DNA of 64,000 bases. Source: Rhizobium favelukesii. GTDB lineage: Bacteria; Pseudomonadota; Alphaproteobacteria; Rhizobiales; Rhizobiaceae. Shown piece by piece: positions 15,591 to 24,204 of this stretch. The DNA is taken from contig NZ_HG916852.1 in assembly GCF_000577275.2 (NCBI RefSeq), positions 3,439,001 to 3,503,000 of the forward strand, read 5' to 3'. The notes under the pieces were generated by a model, which saw nothing but the letters and a program-made list of their open reading frames with translations, was not told where the DNA came from and did not search any database. Numbering within the stretch: position 1 is the stretch's first letter; each line of letters opens with the position of its first letter. The translations under genes were made by a program, and so were the position numbers.

Positions 15591-16652
15591 ATGATCTTCG
15601 TTCCGCTTCCTTTTGTCGTCGCGTTGCTGCTCGCCATCCTGCTCGTGCGGATGCTGCGGCAGAACGATTGGGCCGAACAGGAGAAGCGTCCGTTCCTGCT
15701 CGTCATTGCTGCCTACACGCTGCAATCGATCCTGATCGGCATCCGCTGGGGCTATGACGTGATCGAGATCCTGCCGGCCCAGTCGGTCGTCGCCTCGCTG
15801 ATTGCGGCGCTCGCTTGGATTAGCTTTCGCAATCTCGCCACGGATGGCCCGGCATCGCTCCTCCGCTTCTGGCCGCATATTTTGCCAAGCGTATCGATCG
15901 TCGCTCTCTTGGTGTTCTGGCGCGACCCGATCGGCCCTATCCTGACCGTCATCTTCCTCGCTTATGGAGCGGCCCTGCTTTGGCTGGGCCGTCAAGGTCC
16001 CGACGCGCTAGTCTCCTCGCGCCTCGATGGCGCTCTTCTATCCTACCGATCTCTCTTGATCACTGGCGTGGCGCTGATCGCCTCGGCAGCGGCCGATATT
16101 GCGATCAGCCTTGACCTCGAGCAGAGCGGCGGTCTCCATGCCGGCGCGATTGTCGCGCTCGGCAACGTGATCACGCTCCTGATCCTTGGCACCGCGGCCT
16201 CTATCGCCAGCGGCAGTCAGTCGATCGTCACGACAGCCTCGGAACCGCCCGCCCCACCCGTACCGAACCAGGAAGACGATGCGATCGCCGGCGCGCTGGA
16301 AAATCTCATGCAATCTCGGCAGATCTACCGCGATCCGGACCTCAATCTCGGCCGCATTGCCCGCAAGATGAATCTGCCGGCCCGCCGCGTTTCGATAGCG
16401 GTCAACCGCGTCCACGGCGTCAGCGTCTCGCAATATGTGAACGACTACCGAATCCGTGCGGCCTGCGAGACGCTTGTAAACACGGACGACCCCGTCACAC
16501 GGCTGATGTTCGATTGCGGCTTCATCAGCAAGTCGAATTTCAATCGCGAATTTCTACGCGTCGCCGGCACCAACCCAAGCGAATTCCGGCGGCGAAGTCG
16601 CCACAAGCCAGAGGCTGCCGGAACGCGCCCGACGCTTTTCGTGTCACGGTGA
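15591..16652 (+). CDS. AraC-family regulator with seven-transmembrane N-terminus
   Basis: In this 353-residue protein the first 205 or so residues form about seven hydrophobic helices (for example FVVALLLAILLVRML, SLLITGVALIASAAADI, AIVALGNVITLLILGTAAS). The last 110 carry an AraC/XylS DNA-binding domain (LNLGRIARKMNLPARRVSIA and VTRLMFDCGFISKSNFNREF). Such membrane-bound AraC proteins sense signals at or in the inner membrane. It is divergent from the secreted protein at 14724-15431, with about 160 bp between them, so that gene is a plausible target. Ligand unknown. Confidence 0.88.
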   Translation: MIFVPLPFVVALLLAILLVRMLRQNDWAEQEKRPFLLVIAAYTLQSILIGIRWGYDVIEILPAQSVVASLIAALAWISFRNLATDGPASLLRFWPHILPSVSIVALLVFWRDPIGPILTVIFLAYGAALLWLGRQGPDALVSSRLDGALLSYRSLLITGVALIASAAADIAISLDLEQSGGLHAGAIVALGNVITLLILGTAASIASGSQSIVTTASEPPAPPVPNQEDDAIAGALENLMQSRQIYRDPDLNLGRIARKMNLPARRVSIAVNRVHGVSVSQYVNDYRIRAACETLVNTDDPVTRLMFDCGFISKSNFNREFLRVAGTNPSEFRRRSRHKPEAAGTRPTLFVSR

Positions 16653-16721
16653 CAAAGTCACCGTTCACAAGCATCGCGTGCGGCCCTATGCAAGAGCGTT
16701 CCGTTATTTGAAAGAGTCTCC

Positions 16722-17696
16722 ATGGTCAGCATTGAAATGATCGTTGCCGCCCGCGCCCGCCTGCGCGGACATGCGCGCCGCACGCCGCTTCTTTCCTCTC
16801 CCTTCATCGACGAGCTTGCCGGACGACGGGTGTTCGTGAAAGCCGAATGCCTGCAGCATACCGGCTCCTTCAAATTCCGGGGCGGCTGGTCGGCCGTTTC
16901 CGCACTCGATCCTGCCGTGCGCGCACGCGGCGTCATCGCTTTTTCGTCAGGCAATCACGCGCAAGGCGTGGCGCTCGCAGCGAAGCTTCATGGCGTTCCT
17001 TCGGTTATCATCATGCCGTCGGACGCCCCGAAGCTGAAGATTGCCAACACCCGCGCGCTCGGCGCCGACGTTGTGCTCTACGATCGCGCGACGCAGGATC
17101 GAGACGCCATCGGCGCTGCTCTTTCGGGCGAGCGCAAGCTGACGCTGATCAAGCCCTTCGACGAACCTCAGGTGATCGCCGGACAAGGCACGACAGGTCT
17201 TGAGATCGCCGAGCAGACGGAAGAAGAAGGCATCAGGTCGGCTGAGGTTTTGATCCCCTGCGGCGGCGGCGGCCTGACATCGGGGATTGCCCTGGCGCTC
17301 GAGGCAAGTGCGCCCGCATTTCGCGTGCGCCCCTGCGAACCTGAAGGTTTCGACGACACGACACGGTCGCTGGCCTCGGGCAAGATCGAACGCAACGCGG
17401 CGATGACCGGCTCCATCTGCGATGCGATCCTCACGCCGCAACCCGGCAATATCACCTTCCCGATCCTGCAGCGCCTCGCGGGTGCCGGCATCGTTGTCAC
17501 CGACGAAGAGGCGCTCCGCGCTATGGCGCTCGCCTTCGTGCGGCTGAAGATCGTCGTCGAACCCGGCGGCGCGGTGGCACTTGCCGCAGCGCTGTTCCAT
17601 GGCGATCAACTGGAAGAAGACAACGTCGTCGTCGTCACCTCGGGAGGCAACGTCGACGCCGATATCTTCGCCGGCGCACTGGCTCGGCATGGGTAG
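16722..17696 (+). CDS. PLP-dependent threonine/serine dehydratase family enzyme
   Basis: The 324-residue fold-type II pyridoxal-phosphate enzyme has the Schiff-base lysine in TGSFKFRG (Lys51), the SSGNHAQGVA loop that cradles the substrate carboxylate, and the phosphate-binding glycine loop PCGGGGLTSG. There is no C-terminal ACT regulatory domain, so it is of the catabolic threonine dehydratase or serine racemase size class rather than biosynthetic IlvA. It would deaminate L-threonine or L-serine to a keto acid and ammonia, or handle a related hydroxyamino acid. It stands alone between the AraC gene and a convergent SDR. Confidence 0.88.
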   Translation: MVSIEMIVAARARLRGHARRTPLLSSPFIDELAGRRVFVKAECLQHTGSFKFRGGWSAVSALDPAVRARGVIAFSSGNHAQGVALAAKLHGVPSVIIMPSDAPKLKIANTRALGADVVLYDRATQDRDAIGAALSGERKLTLIKPFDEPQVIAGQGTTGLEIAEQTEEEGIRSAEVLIPCGGGGLTSGIALALEASAPAFRVRPCEPEGFDDTTRSLASGKIERNAAMTGSICDAILTPQPGNITFPILQRLAGAGIVVTDEEALRAMALAFVRLKIVVEPGGAVALAAALFHGDQLEEDNVVVVTSGGNVDADIFAGALARHG

Positions 17697-17716
17697 AGGC
17701 AGGACAAGCCTGCCTC
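17696..17716. terminator. Hairpin between convergent genes
   Basis: GAGGCAGG and CCTGCCTC form an 8-bp stem with an ACAAG loop, overlapping the last base of the dehydratase stop and lying 11 bp from the end of the convergent SDR gene. There is no U run of note, so terminator function is only likely from position. Confidence 0.45.
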
Positions 17717-17726
17717 ATCACTTTCC

Positions 17727-18524
17727 TCACACAGCCTTGTAGCGCGCGGCCGGTGCCGACCGTGACATGTTCGGCATCAGCGCCTGGCGTGCATCCTCGT
17801 AGGCCTTTAGCAGTGCGGCTTCTTCGAGGGCCGGGATGGTCGCGAATTCGCCCTGGTCGAAGCCGGCGAGAGCTGCGTCCACCATGTCTTCCGCCGACAT
17901 GACGATCTCGGTCGGCAGGTGGTCGACCGGCGTGCCGGCAATACCCCAGAATTCGGTCGCCGTCGCTCCCGGCAGGACAGCCTGGATGCGGATGTTCTTG
18001 TCCGCCAACTCGTGCCTGAGCGACTGGCTGAAGGCCAGAACAAAGGCCTTGCTGGCCCCATAGACGCCGTTCAGGATTTCAGGCGCGATCGCGACGATCG
18101 ACGCGATGTTGATGATCGCGCCGCCGCCACGCGCCACGAAACCGGGCACGGCGGCATAGGTCAGCCGCATCAGCGCCGTGACGTTGAGGTCCACCATCGC
18201 TTGCATCTTGTCGACATCGGAGGCAAGCAGCGGTGCGGTGCCGCCGAAACCGGCATTGTTGACAAGAAGCGTGATGCTGCGGTCGCTCTTCAACACCGCC
18301 TCGACGCGCGCCAGATCGGCCCTGTCGCCAAGATCGGCGGGAACCGTCTCGACCGTCCTGCCCGTCTCTCTGGTCAATTTCGCCGCGAGTTCGGAAAGGC
18401 GTTCGGCATTGCGGGCAGCAAGAATGAGATCGTAGCCGCGCTTTGCGAGCCGCTGGGCATAGATGGCACCGATGCCGGATGACGCGCCGGTGACGAACGC
18501 GGTGCCTTTGTGCTGTTCGGTCAT
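17727..18524 (-). CDS. SDR family NAD(P)-dependent oxidoreductase
   Basis: This 265-residue short-chain dehydrogenase has TGASSGIG near residue 14, NNAGFGG, and a catalytic YGASK. The sequence LILAARNAERLSELAAKL after strand 2 favours NADP over NAD. It belongs to the broad group of acyl/keto reductases with unknown substrates. It is divergent from the GlxA-type regulator at 18644, with a 119-bp spacer, so that regulator may control it. Confidence 0.92.
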   Translation of the reverse strand: MTEQHKGTAFVTGASSGIGAIYAQRLAKRGYDLILAARNAERLSELAAKLTRETGRTVETVPADLGDRADLARVEAVLKSDRSITLLVNNAGFGGTAPLLASDVDKMQAMVDLNVTALMRLTYAAVPGFVARGGGAIINIASIVAIAPEILNGVYGASKAFVLAFSQSLRHELADKNIRIQAVLPGATATEFWGIAGTPVDHLPTEIVMSAEDMVDAALAGFDQGEFATIPALEEAALLKAYEDARQALMPNMSRSAPAARYKAV

Positions 18525-18643
18525 TGTCTTTCTCCATGTTGAGCAACGGCACCTGCTGTCCGCTTGAAGGGAGTCTTACGCTCAGTTGCCAATGTCTTGA
18601 ATGTCATATAAACCACCATTTAGGACAAATAGAGTTTTGAGCC

Positions 18644-19588
18644 ATGCAGCGCATTGCCGTTTTGCTCTTTCCCGGCTTCCAGATGATGAGCCTGGCTGCG
18701 ATCTCGGCATTCGAGTTCACCAACCTCGAACTCGACGAGCAGGTCTACGACATCACCTACCTCTCGGAGAGCGGAGGACCGGTGCCGGGTTCCTTCGGCG
18801 TCACGGTCGAAACCAGCCGCTTCGACGATCCGGCCTTCGATACGCTGCTGGTGTCGGGCGCTGTCGGCATCAAACTGCCGACAGCGCAGGAGAGCGACTT
18901 CATCCGCAACGCCCTTGCCGCCTCCCGGCGCGTCGCCTCGATCTGCACCGGCGCCTTCCTGCTGGCCGAGGCAGGCGTTCTGGATGGTCGCCGCGCCACG
19001 ACGCATTGGCTTCTCGCCCGTGAACTGCAATCGCGCTACCCGAAGATCAAGATCGAGGAAGATCGGATCTTTATCATCGACGGCTCCGTGTGGAGCTCGG
19101 CTGGCATGACGGCCGGTGTGGATTTGGCGCTTGCCATGGTCGAGAAGGATCATGGCGCGGATGTCGCTCGCGCCGTTGCCCGCAAACTCGTCGTCTATCA
19201 TCGCCGCGCCGGCGGCCAGTCGCAATTCTCAGCGCTATTGGAACTGGAGCCGAAATCGGACCGCATCCAGAAGGCGCTCGCGCATGCACGCAGCAACCTT
19301 AAGAACACGCTCTCCGTCGAGGAGCTGGCAGAAGCAGCACACCTGAGCCCCCGCCAGTTCAGCCGGACATTCCGAGCCGAGACGGGGCAATCGCCGGCAA
19401 AGGCGGTGGAGAACCTGCGCCTCGAGGCCGCGCGCCTGATGATGGAACAAGGCCGGCATCCGATCGATGTCGTTGCCGCGGAAACGGGCTTCGCCGACCG
19501 CGAGAGGATGCGCCGCGCCTTCCTGCGCGCCTTTGGCCAGCCACCGCAGGTGATCCGCCGCAACGCGCAGCGCGAGTATCAGGCATAA
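18644..19588 (+). CDS. GlxA-type transcriptional regulator (DJ-1/PfpI plus AraC domains)
   Basis: The 314-residue protein couples an N-terminal DJ-1/PfpI-like domain (residues about 1-185, with the nucleophile-elbow-like SICTGAFLLAEAG and TTHW) to a C-terminal AraC double helix-turn-helix (LSVEELAEAAHLSPRQFSRT and VVAAETGFADRERMRRAF). Members such as GlxA, FtrA and CdhR regulate catabolic or detoxification genes. The DJ-1 part probably senses a small ligand and is not expected to be a protease. It is divergent from the SDR gene; its last 10 bp overlap the convergent LysR gene. Confidence 0.92.
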   Translation: MQRIAVLLFPGFQMMSLAAISAFEFTNLELDEQVYDITYLSESGGPVPGSFGVTVETSRFDDPAFDTLLVSGAVGIKLPTAQESDFIRNALAASRRVASICTGAFLLAEAGVLDGRRATTHWLLARELQSRYPKIKIEEDRIFIIDGSVWSSAGMTAGVDLALAMVEKDHGADVARAVARKLVVYHRRAGGQSQFSALLELEPKSDRIQKALAHARSNLKNTLSVEELAEAAHLSPRQFSRTFRAETGQSPAKAVENLRLEAARLMMEQGRHPIDVVAAETGFADRERMRRAFLRAFGQPPQVIRRNAQREYQA

Positions 19589-20508
19589 GCCCTCGCGGCA
19601 GAGCGGACGGCCTGCGGCACGACATCGGCGACCGCCTCGCCGACCGATTGCAGCATGATTGACGCAAGCCGGGCCGCGGCCGGCCCGGGCTCCGCCTCGG
19701 CACGATGCAGGACAAGACCGAGCGACGGGAGCTCTGGCAACCCGGCCTCCTTCGCGAGGAGTGGCTTGACCTTTCGTGGCAATCCGATCGGGGTGCGGAT
19801 GGTAATGCCGAGGCCCGCGGCCGTCGCCGCCCACAATCCACCAAGGCTGGGACTGACGAAGGCAAGCCGCCAGGCAATGCCCGCCGCATCGAGCGCCTTT
19901 GTCGCCGCGGTGCGCAGCAGGCACGGGGCCTCCAGCGAGGCGAGCGGCACCGGCTCGCCGCTGCCGGGGTTCCAGCCGACCGCCTCTTCCGCCGGTCCGA
20001 TCCAGCGCATCGGGACGTCGGCGATCTTGTCGCAATGTGGCGTCAATGTACCCTCGCTCCATGTCAGCGCCAGATCGAGCTTGCCGGTCGTGACGCGCTC
20101 GATCAGTTCGATATTGCGCACCACCCGCGCCTCGATGCGGACCTTCGGATGCGCACGCGCAAAGCGTCCAAGCACGTCGGGCAGCAGGGTCTCGCCAAAG
20201 TCCTCCTGTAGTCCGAGCCGCACCCAGCCCTCGAGCTCCATGCTCTGTACCGCGGCAGCCGCTTCGTCGTTCAGTTCCAGCAGCCGGCGCGCGTAGGCCA
20301 GCATCGTCTCGCCGGCATCGGTGAGCGCAAGGCCGCGCCCCGCCTTGCGGAAGATCGGGGTGCCCGCCTGTTCCTCCAGCTTCTTCAGCTGGGCGCTGAC
20401 GGCCGAGGTCGAGCGGCCGAGCCGGTCGGCCGCTCTCGCGAAGTTGCCAAGCTCCATCCCGGTCGCAAAGGTCCTCAGCACATCGAGGTCGAAGATCGTC
20501 CGTCGCAT
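19579..20508 (-). CDS. LysR-family transcriptional regulator
   Basis: This 309-residue regulator of standard LysR design has an N-terminal winged helix (FARAADRLGRSTSAVSAQLK with KLEEQAGTPIFRKAGRG) and a periplasmic-binding-like effector domain. It is divergent from the tautomerase-cupin-DUF4865 genes across 107 bp. That spacer contains two palindromes, and LysR regulators typically control such divergent neighbours. Its 3' end overlaps the convergent GlxA-type gene by 10 bp. Confidence 0.92.
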   Translation of the reverse strand: MRRTIFDLDVLRTFATGMELGNFARAADRLGRSTSAVSAQLKKLEEQAGTPIFRKAGRGLALTDAGETMLAYARRLLELNDEAAAAVQSMELEGWVRLGLQEDFGETLLPDVLGRFARAHPKVRIEARVVRNIELIERVTTGKLDLALTWSEGTLTPHCDKIADVPMRWIGPAEEAVGWNPGSGEPVPLASLEAPCLLRTAATKALDAAGIAWRLAFVSPSLGGLWAATAAGLGITIRTPIGLPRKVKPLLAKEAGLPELPSLGLVLHRAEAEPGPAAARLASIMLQSVGEAVADVVPQAVRSAARAYA

Positions 20509-20527
20509 CGCAATAGTCCCGTTTTAG

Positions 20528-20559
20528 TGGATAATTAATCCATAAAATTCTGATTTTAT
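20528..20559. promoter_or_regulatory. Paired palindromes in LysR/tautomerase spacer
   Basis: TGGAT-AATTA-ATCCA (20528-20542) and ATAAAA-TTCTGA-TTTTAT (20542-20559) are perfect inverted repeats sharing one base, in an AT-rich island between the divergent LysR and tautomerase genes. The first has the size of a LysR recognition box (T-N11-A: T528 to A542 would be T-N13-A, so not an exact match). It is the best candidate operator; binding is inferred. Confidence 0.5.
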
Positions 20560-20615
20560 GCATTATCGTGACGTGCGATGCTCCTCCTGTCAAGAATTCA
20601 CTGAGAGGGGCTGTC

Positions 20616-21035
20616 ATGCCTTTCGTTCGTATTTCTCTCCTGCGTGGCAAGTCGCCGGAGTATCTTCGCGCCGTTTCGGACAACATTCATCGCGCCTTGG
20701 TCGAGACATTCAACGTGCCGCATGCCGATCGCTTCCAGGTCATCCATCAGCATGAACCGGCGGAGCTGATCTTCGACCGCAACTATCTGGCCGGACCTCG
20801 CTCCGACGACTTCGCGCTTTTTGCGATCACGGCGGGAAAGCCGCGCTCGACGCAGGTGCGGCAGGCATTCTTCAAGCGCGCCGCCGAGCTTTTAGGACAA
20901 TCGCCTGGCATCCGGCCGGAAGACATCATGATCGTCGTCACCACCACATCGCCGGATGAGTGGTCGTTCGGCGACGGAAGGGCGCAGATGAGCGAGCCCG
21001 GCTGGGAAGCCCAAGCATTCGGGAGTGCTGCGTGA
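20616..21035 (+). CDS. Tautomerase family protein
   Basis: ATG 20616 follows GAGAGGGGC and gives 139 residues starting Met-Pro-Phe, so after Met removal Pro would be the N-terminal catalytic base of the tautomerase (4-oxalocrotonate tautomerase/MIF) superfamily. Further family features are the early helix SPEYLRAVSDNIHRALVETF and the late EDIMIVVTTT strand. It is longer than the 60-residue classical enzymes and matches the fused two-unit tautomerase type. Its stop overlaps the cupin start (TGATG), and DUF4865 follows, so it is the first gene of a coupled three-gene operon. Confidence 0.88.
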   Translation: MPFVRISLLRGKSPEYLRAVSDNIHRALVETFNVPHADRFQVIHQHEPAELIFDRNYLAGPRSDDFALFAITAGKPRSTQVRQAFFKRAAELLGQSPGIRPEDIMIVVTTTSPDEWSFGDGRAQMSEPGWEAQAFGSAA

Positions 21036-21433
21036 TGGGCAATCCCCAACGCATGACGATCCGCCGCCCGGGGAATGCCGTTCGCTCGCCGGATGGCAGT
21101 GCCACCGCACCGTTCTGGGTGGAGATGTTGTTGGAAGCGGCTGCCGATGGCGAGAACACGGCAATGCGGGCGACCCTTGATCCGGGCACGATCACGCATT
21201 GGCACACGCACCCGCGCGGCCAGCTGCTCTATGCGTTGTCGGGAAAAGGCTTGGCGCGGCGCGCAGGCGGTGTGGTGGAAGAGCTGCGGCCGGGCGATGC
21301 CGTCTGGTTTGCCGCCGGCGAAAAGCACTGGCACGGCGCCGGACGCGACAGCCCCTTCAGCTATCTCAGCATCCAGGCTAACGAAGCCGGCCGCTTCGTC
21401 GACTGGCATGAACCGGTGGAGGCTCTGACATGA
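21035..21433 (+). CDS. Cupin-domain protein
   Basis: The 132-residue single cupin has metal-ligand motif 1, THWHTHPRGQLLYALSGKG, and motif 2, LRPGDAVWFAAGEKHWHG, which together supply four His/Glu-type ligands for a metal. Small cupins of this kind act as dioxygenases, isomerases or sensors. It overlaps the tautomerase stop by one base at its start and the DUF4865 start by four at its end. That argues for one transcript and stoichiometric expression. A GTG at 21032 is an alternative start. Confidence 0.88.
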   Translation: MGNPQRMTIRRPGNAVRSPDGSATAPFWVEMLLEAAADGENTAMRATLDPGTITHWHTHPRGQLLYALSGKGLARRAGGVVEELRPGDAVWFAAGEKHWHGAGRDSPFSYLSIQANEAGRFVDWHEPVEALT

Positions 21434-21981
21434 TGGCGATGCAGTACAGCTTCAGGCTGCCGGCCGACTACGACATGTCGATCATCGACCGGCGTATCCG
21501 CGACAAGGGACCGATGTTGGACGGATTTCCGGGCCTCGGCTTCAAGGCCTATCTCAGCGCCCGCAAGGGCGAGTTCGGATCCAGCGAAAATCTTTACGCG
21601 CCCTTCTACCTGTGGCAACAGCCGCAGGGCGCAAGCGATTTTCTCACCGGACCCGGCTTCGAAAGACTGACCCAGTCCTTTGGTTGGCCCCATGTGAAGA
21701 CATGGATCGTGTGGCACGCCGACACCGCATCCGCGGTCACAGACGCCAAATTCGCCTCCGAGGGGACCATGATGATAGAGCCCTACGCCCCGCTGGCGCA
21801 GATCAGAGAGGACGAGAGCAAACGCGCGCAACGCGAGGCGCGACAGGCCGAGGTCTTGGCCTGCGTCTGCGCTTTTGACCCAACGAACTGGACGCTGGTG
21901 CGCTTCAGCCTGCACCGAACGGCTCCGCTCATCTCAGGCTCAAGCCAGATCTATCGCGTCGGACACGTCTGCCTGCCCTAG
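21430..21981 (+). CDS. DUF4865 family protein
   Basis: This 183-residue protein has the DUF4865 look: MQYSFRLPADYDMSIIDRRI at the start, KGPMLDGFPGLGFKAYL, and YAPFYLWQQPQGASDFL. These resemble monooxygenase-type ferredoxin-like (ABM) folds. The N-terminus (ATG 21430) overlaps the cupin stop by four bases. No biochemical function is established for the family. The operon with a tautomerase and a cupin under a LysR regulator suggests breakdown of a small aromatic or keto compound, which is inference only. Confidence 0.8.
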   Translation: MMAMQYSFRLPADYDMSIIDRRIRDKGPMLDGFPGLGFKAYLSARKGEFGSSENLYAPFYLWQQPQGASDFLTGPGFERLTQSFGWPHVKTWIVWHADTASAVTDAKFASEGTMMIEPYAPLAQIREDESKRAQREARQAEVLACVCAFDPTNWTLVRFSLHRTAPLISGSSQIYRVGHVCLP

Positions 21982-21988
21982 GTCTAGA

Positions 21989-22624
21989 TCACACCGTCGC
22001 CCGACGATAGAGCGCCAGCGAACCAGCCAGTGCCAGTAGCGCGCCGCCGCAGGCGCGCTCGAGCCAGAGCGCGCCGCTCGTCTTGAGGAAGCGCACAGCC
22101 TGCGCGCCGAACACCGCATAGGCAAGCATGATAGTGAAATCGAGCGTGGCGAACACCAGCGCCAGCACGGTATACTGAACCGCCTGCGGGCTCGTTGGAT
22201 CGATGAACTGTGGCAGGAAGGCCGAGAAGAAGAGATAGCCCTTCGGATTGGTCACCGCGACCATGAAACTCTTCAGACCGATCGAAAACGGCGTTTCGGT
22301 CGCGGCCGCAGTCCCTTGCTTCAAGGCGGCATCGATCGTGCCTTTCGACCGCAACATCATGATGCCGAGAAAAGCCAGGTAGGCGGCGCCGACATATTTG
22401 AGAGCCGAGAACCAGAATTCCGAAGCCGCCAGCAGCGCGCCGAGACCGATCGAAACCGCCCCGATCAGCACGAAATCCGACAGCACGGCGCCCACCATGC
22501 CGGCAGCAGCACGCCTGACGCCGTAGCGCGAACCGTTCGTCATCGCCAGAAGCACCGTTGGTCCCGGCGTGGCGATGCCAACGAAGGAAACGGCTGCGAA
22601 CGCAAGAAGCGTGACTGTCTGCAT
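21989..22624 (-). CDS. LysE family amino-acid exporter
   Basis: The 211-residue inner-membrane protein has about six hydrophobic helices. The N-terminal FVGIATPGPTVLLAMTNGSRYG is the LysE/RhtB signature, and VTNPKGYLFFSAFLPQFI lies in the middle. The family exports amino acids such as lysine, homoserine or threonine. ATG 22624 follows a GGGAGGGT ribosome binding site; an 18-residue upstream extension is unlikely. It is convergent with DUF4865, only 7 bp away. Substrate not predictable. Confidence 0.9.
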   Translation of the reverse strand: MQTVTLLAFAAVSFVGIATPGPTVLLAMTNGSRYGVRRAAAGMVGAVLSDFVLIGAVSIGLGALLAASEFWFSALKYVGAAYLAFLGIMMLRSKGTIDAALKQGTAAATETPFSIGLKSFMVAVTNPKGYLFFSAFLPQFIDPTSPQAVQYTVLALVFATLDFTIMLAYAVFGAQAVRFLKTSGALWLERACGGALLALAGSLALYRRATV

Positions 22625-22706
22625 GATACCCTCCCGGTCTTCGGGGCGCAGACTTGCATTTGCAGGTGTCCTACACAAGGGAGCATAACGCGTGGGCTGA
22701 AAACAG

Positions 22707-22739
22707 AAAGCCCGCCGCCTGTGTCAGGCGACGGGCTTT
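22707..22739 (-). terminator. Terminator of pyk
   Basis: On the minus strand, AAAGCCCG-T-CGCCTG and CAGGCG-G-CGGGCTTT form a long hairpin with an ACA loop, followed by CTGTTTTC. It starts 23 bp after the pyruvate kinase stop codon. The symmetric A and T runs could also let it work in the other direction. Confidence 0.8.
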
Positions 22740-22761
22740 CGTTCAATCCCTGCGGCGAGTC

Positions 22762-24204
22762 TCAGATGCCGGTCTGGCCGTCGGAGCCGATATAGGCGAT
22801 GCGCAGCATGTTGGTCGCGCCCGGCGTTCCAAGCGGCACGCCGGCCGAGATGATGATGCGGTCGCCCGGCTTGCCGAAGCCTTCGTCGGCAACGATACGG
22901 CAGGCACGGTTGACCATGTCGTCGAGGTCCGTCGCGTCATGCGTGACGACGCAGTGCAGGCCCCAAACGATAGCAAGGCGGCGGGCGGTCTGGATAACCG
23001 GCGACAGCGCCAGAATCGGTACCTGCGGACGCTCGCGCGAGGCGCGAAGACCGGTTGTGCCGGACGAGGTGTAACAGACGATGGCCGACAGGCGCAGCGT
23101 TTCGGCGATCTGGCGGGCGGCGAGCGAAATCGCGTCGGCCCCGGTTGCCTCCGGCTGCGCACGCTGCGCGTAGATGATGCCGGGATAGTGCGGCTCGCGC
23201 TCGATGGCGGTGGCGATGGAGGCCATCGTCGCGACCGCTTCGACCGGATAGTCGCCAGACGCGGATTCGGCCGACAGCATGACGGCATCGGCGCCTTCGA
23301 AAACGGCGGTGGCGACGTCAGACACTTCGGCGCGTGTCGGGACCGGCGCGGAGATCATCGATTCCAGCATCTGCGTGGCGACGACGACAGGCTTGCCCGA
23401 GCGGCGGCAGGCGCGGATCAGCTGCTTCTGGATGCCCGGAACGGATTCGAGCGGCATTTCGACGCCGAGATCGCCACGGGCAACCATGAGGGCGTCGGAG
23501 AGCTCGATGATTTCCTCGATGCGCTCGATCGCCTGCGGCTTTTCGATCTTCGACATGATGCCGACGCGGCCGCGCGCGATCTTGCGCACTTCGGCCAGAT
23601 CTTCCGGGCGCTGCACGAAGGAGAGCGCGACCCAGTCGACGTCATCGGTTTCGAGAACCGCTGCGAGGTCCGTGCGGTCCTTGTCCGTCAGCACGCCGAC
23701 GGTGAGCAGTGTATCGGGAAGGCTGACGCCCTTGCGGTCGGAGATCTTGGTGCCTGATATAACCGTCGTGACGATGCTCTTGCCGTCGCACTTTTCGGCG
23801 CGCAGTGCGAGCTTGCCGTCATCGATCAGCAACCGGTGCCCGGGCTGCACCGATTCCAGGATTTCCGGATGCGGCAGGAACACGCGGGTGGCGTCGCCGG
23901 CAACGTCCTTGTTGTCGAGCGTGAAGGTATCGCCCGGCTTCAGGTCGACCTTGCCTTCGGCAAACTTGCCGACGCGCAGCTTCGGGCCCTGCAGGTCGGC
24001 GAGGATGCCGATCGGACGGCCGGAGCGCGCTTCGACGGCGCGGATCCGCTTAATCAGCGTGCGCATGACGTCATGGCTGGCGTGGCTCATGTTGATGCGG
24101 AAGACGTCCGCACCGGCCTGGTGCAGCTTTTCGATCATCGATTCCTCGGACGAGGCGGGTCCGAGGGTAGCGAGGATTTTAATTTTGCGGTTGCGCTTCA
24201 TCAA
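22762..24204 (-). CDS. pyk: Pyruvate kinase
   Basis: The 480-residue pyruvate kinase converts phosphoenolpyruvate and ADP to pyruvate and ATP. Visible motifs are LGPASSEE and VFRINMSH near the N-terminus, the catalytic-lysine region GIMSKIEKPQAIERI, MVARGDLGVEMP, and AVMLSAESASGDYP. The C-terminal allosteric domain ends in ATNMLRIAYIGS. Its start codon overlaps the stop of the DUF1036 gene by four bases, and a strong terminator follows. The length is normal for the enzyme. Confidence 0.97.
   Translation of the reverse strand: MMKRNRKIKILATLGPASSEESMIEKLHQAGADVFRINMSHASHDVMRTLIKRIRAVEARSGRPIGILADLQGPKLRVGKFAEGKVDLKPGDTFTLDNKDVAGDATRVFLPHPEILESVQPGHRLLIDDGKLALRAEKCDGKSIVTTVISGTKISDRKGVSLPDTLLTVGVLTDKDRTDLAAVLETDDVDWVALSFVQRPEDLAEVRKIARGRVGIMSKIEKPQAIERIEEIIELSDALMVARGDLGVEMPLESVPGIQKQLIRACRRSGKPVVVATQMLESMISAPVPTRAEVSDVATAVFEGADAVMLSAESASGDYPVEAVATMASIATAIEREPHYPGIIYAQRAQPEATGADAISLAARQIAETLRLSAIVCYTSSGTTGLRASRERPQVPILALSPVIQTARRLAIVWGLHCVVTHDATDLDDMVNRACRIVADEGFGKPGDRIIISAGVPLGTPGATNMLRIAYIGSDGQTGI

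Noticed and set aside
22654..23757. A 367-codon plus-strand frame inside pyk
   Set aside because: It lies antisense to pyruvate kinase, whose motifs are complete; its composition (Arg/Gly/Asp-rich) is typical of a reverse-strand shadow.
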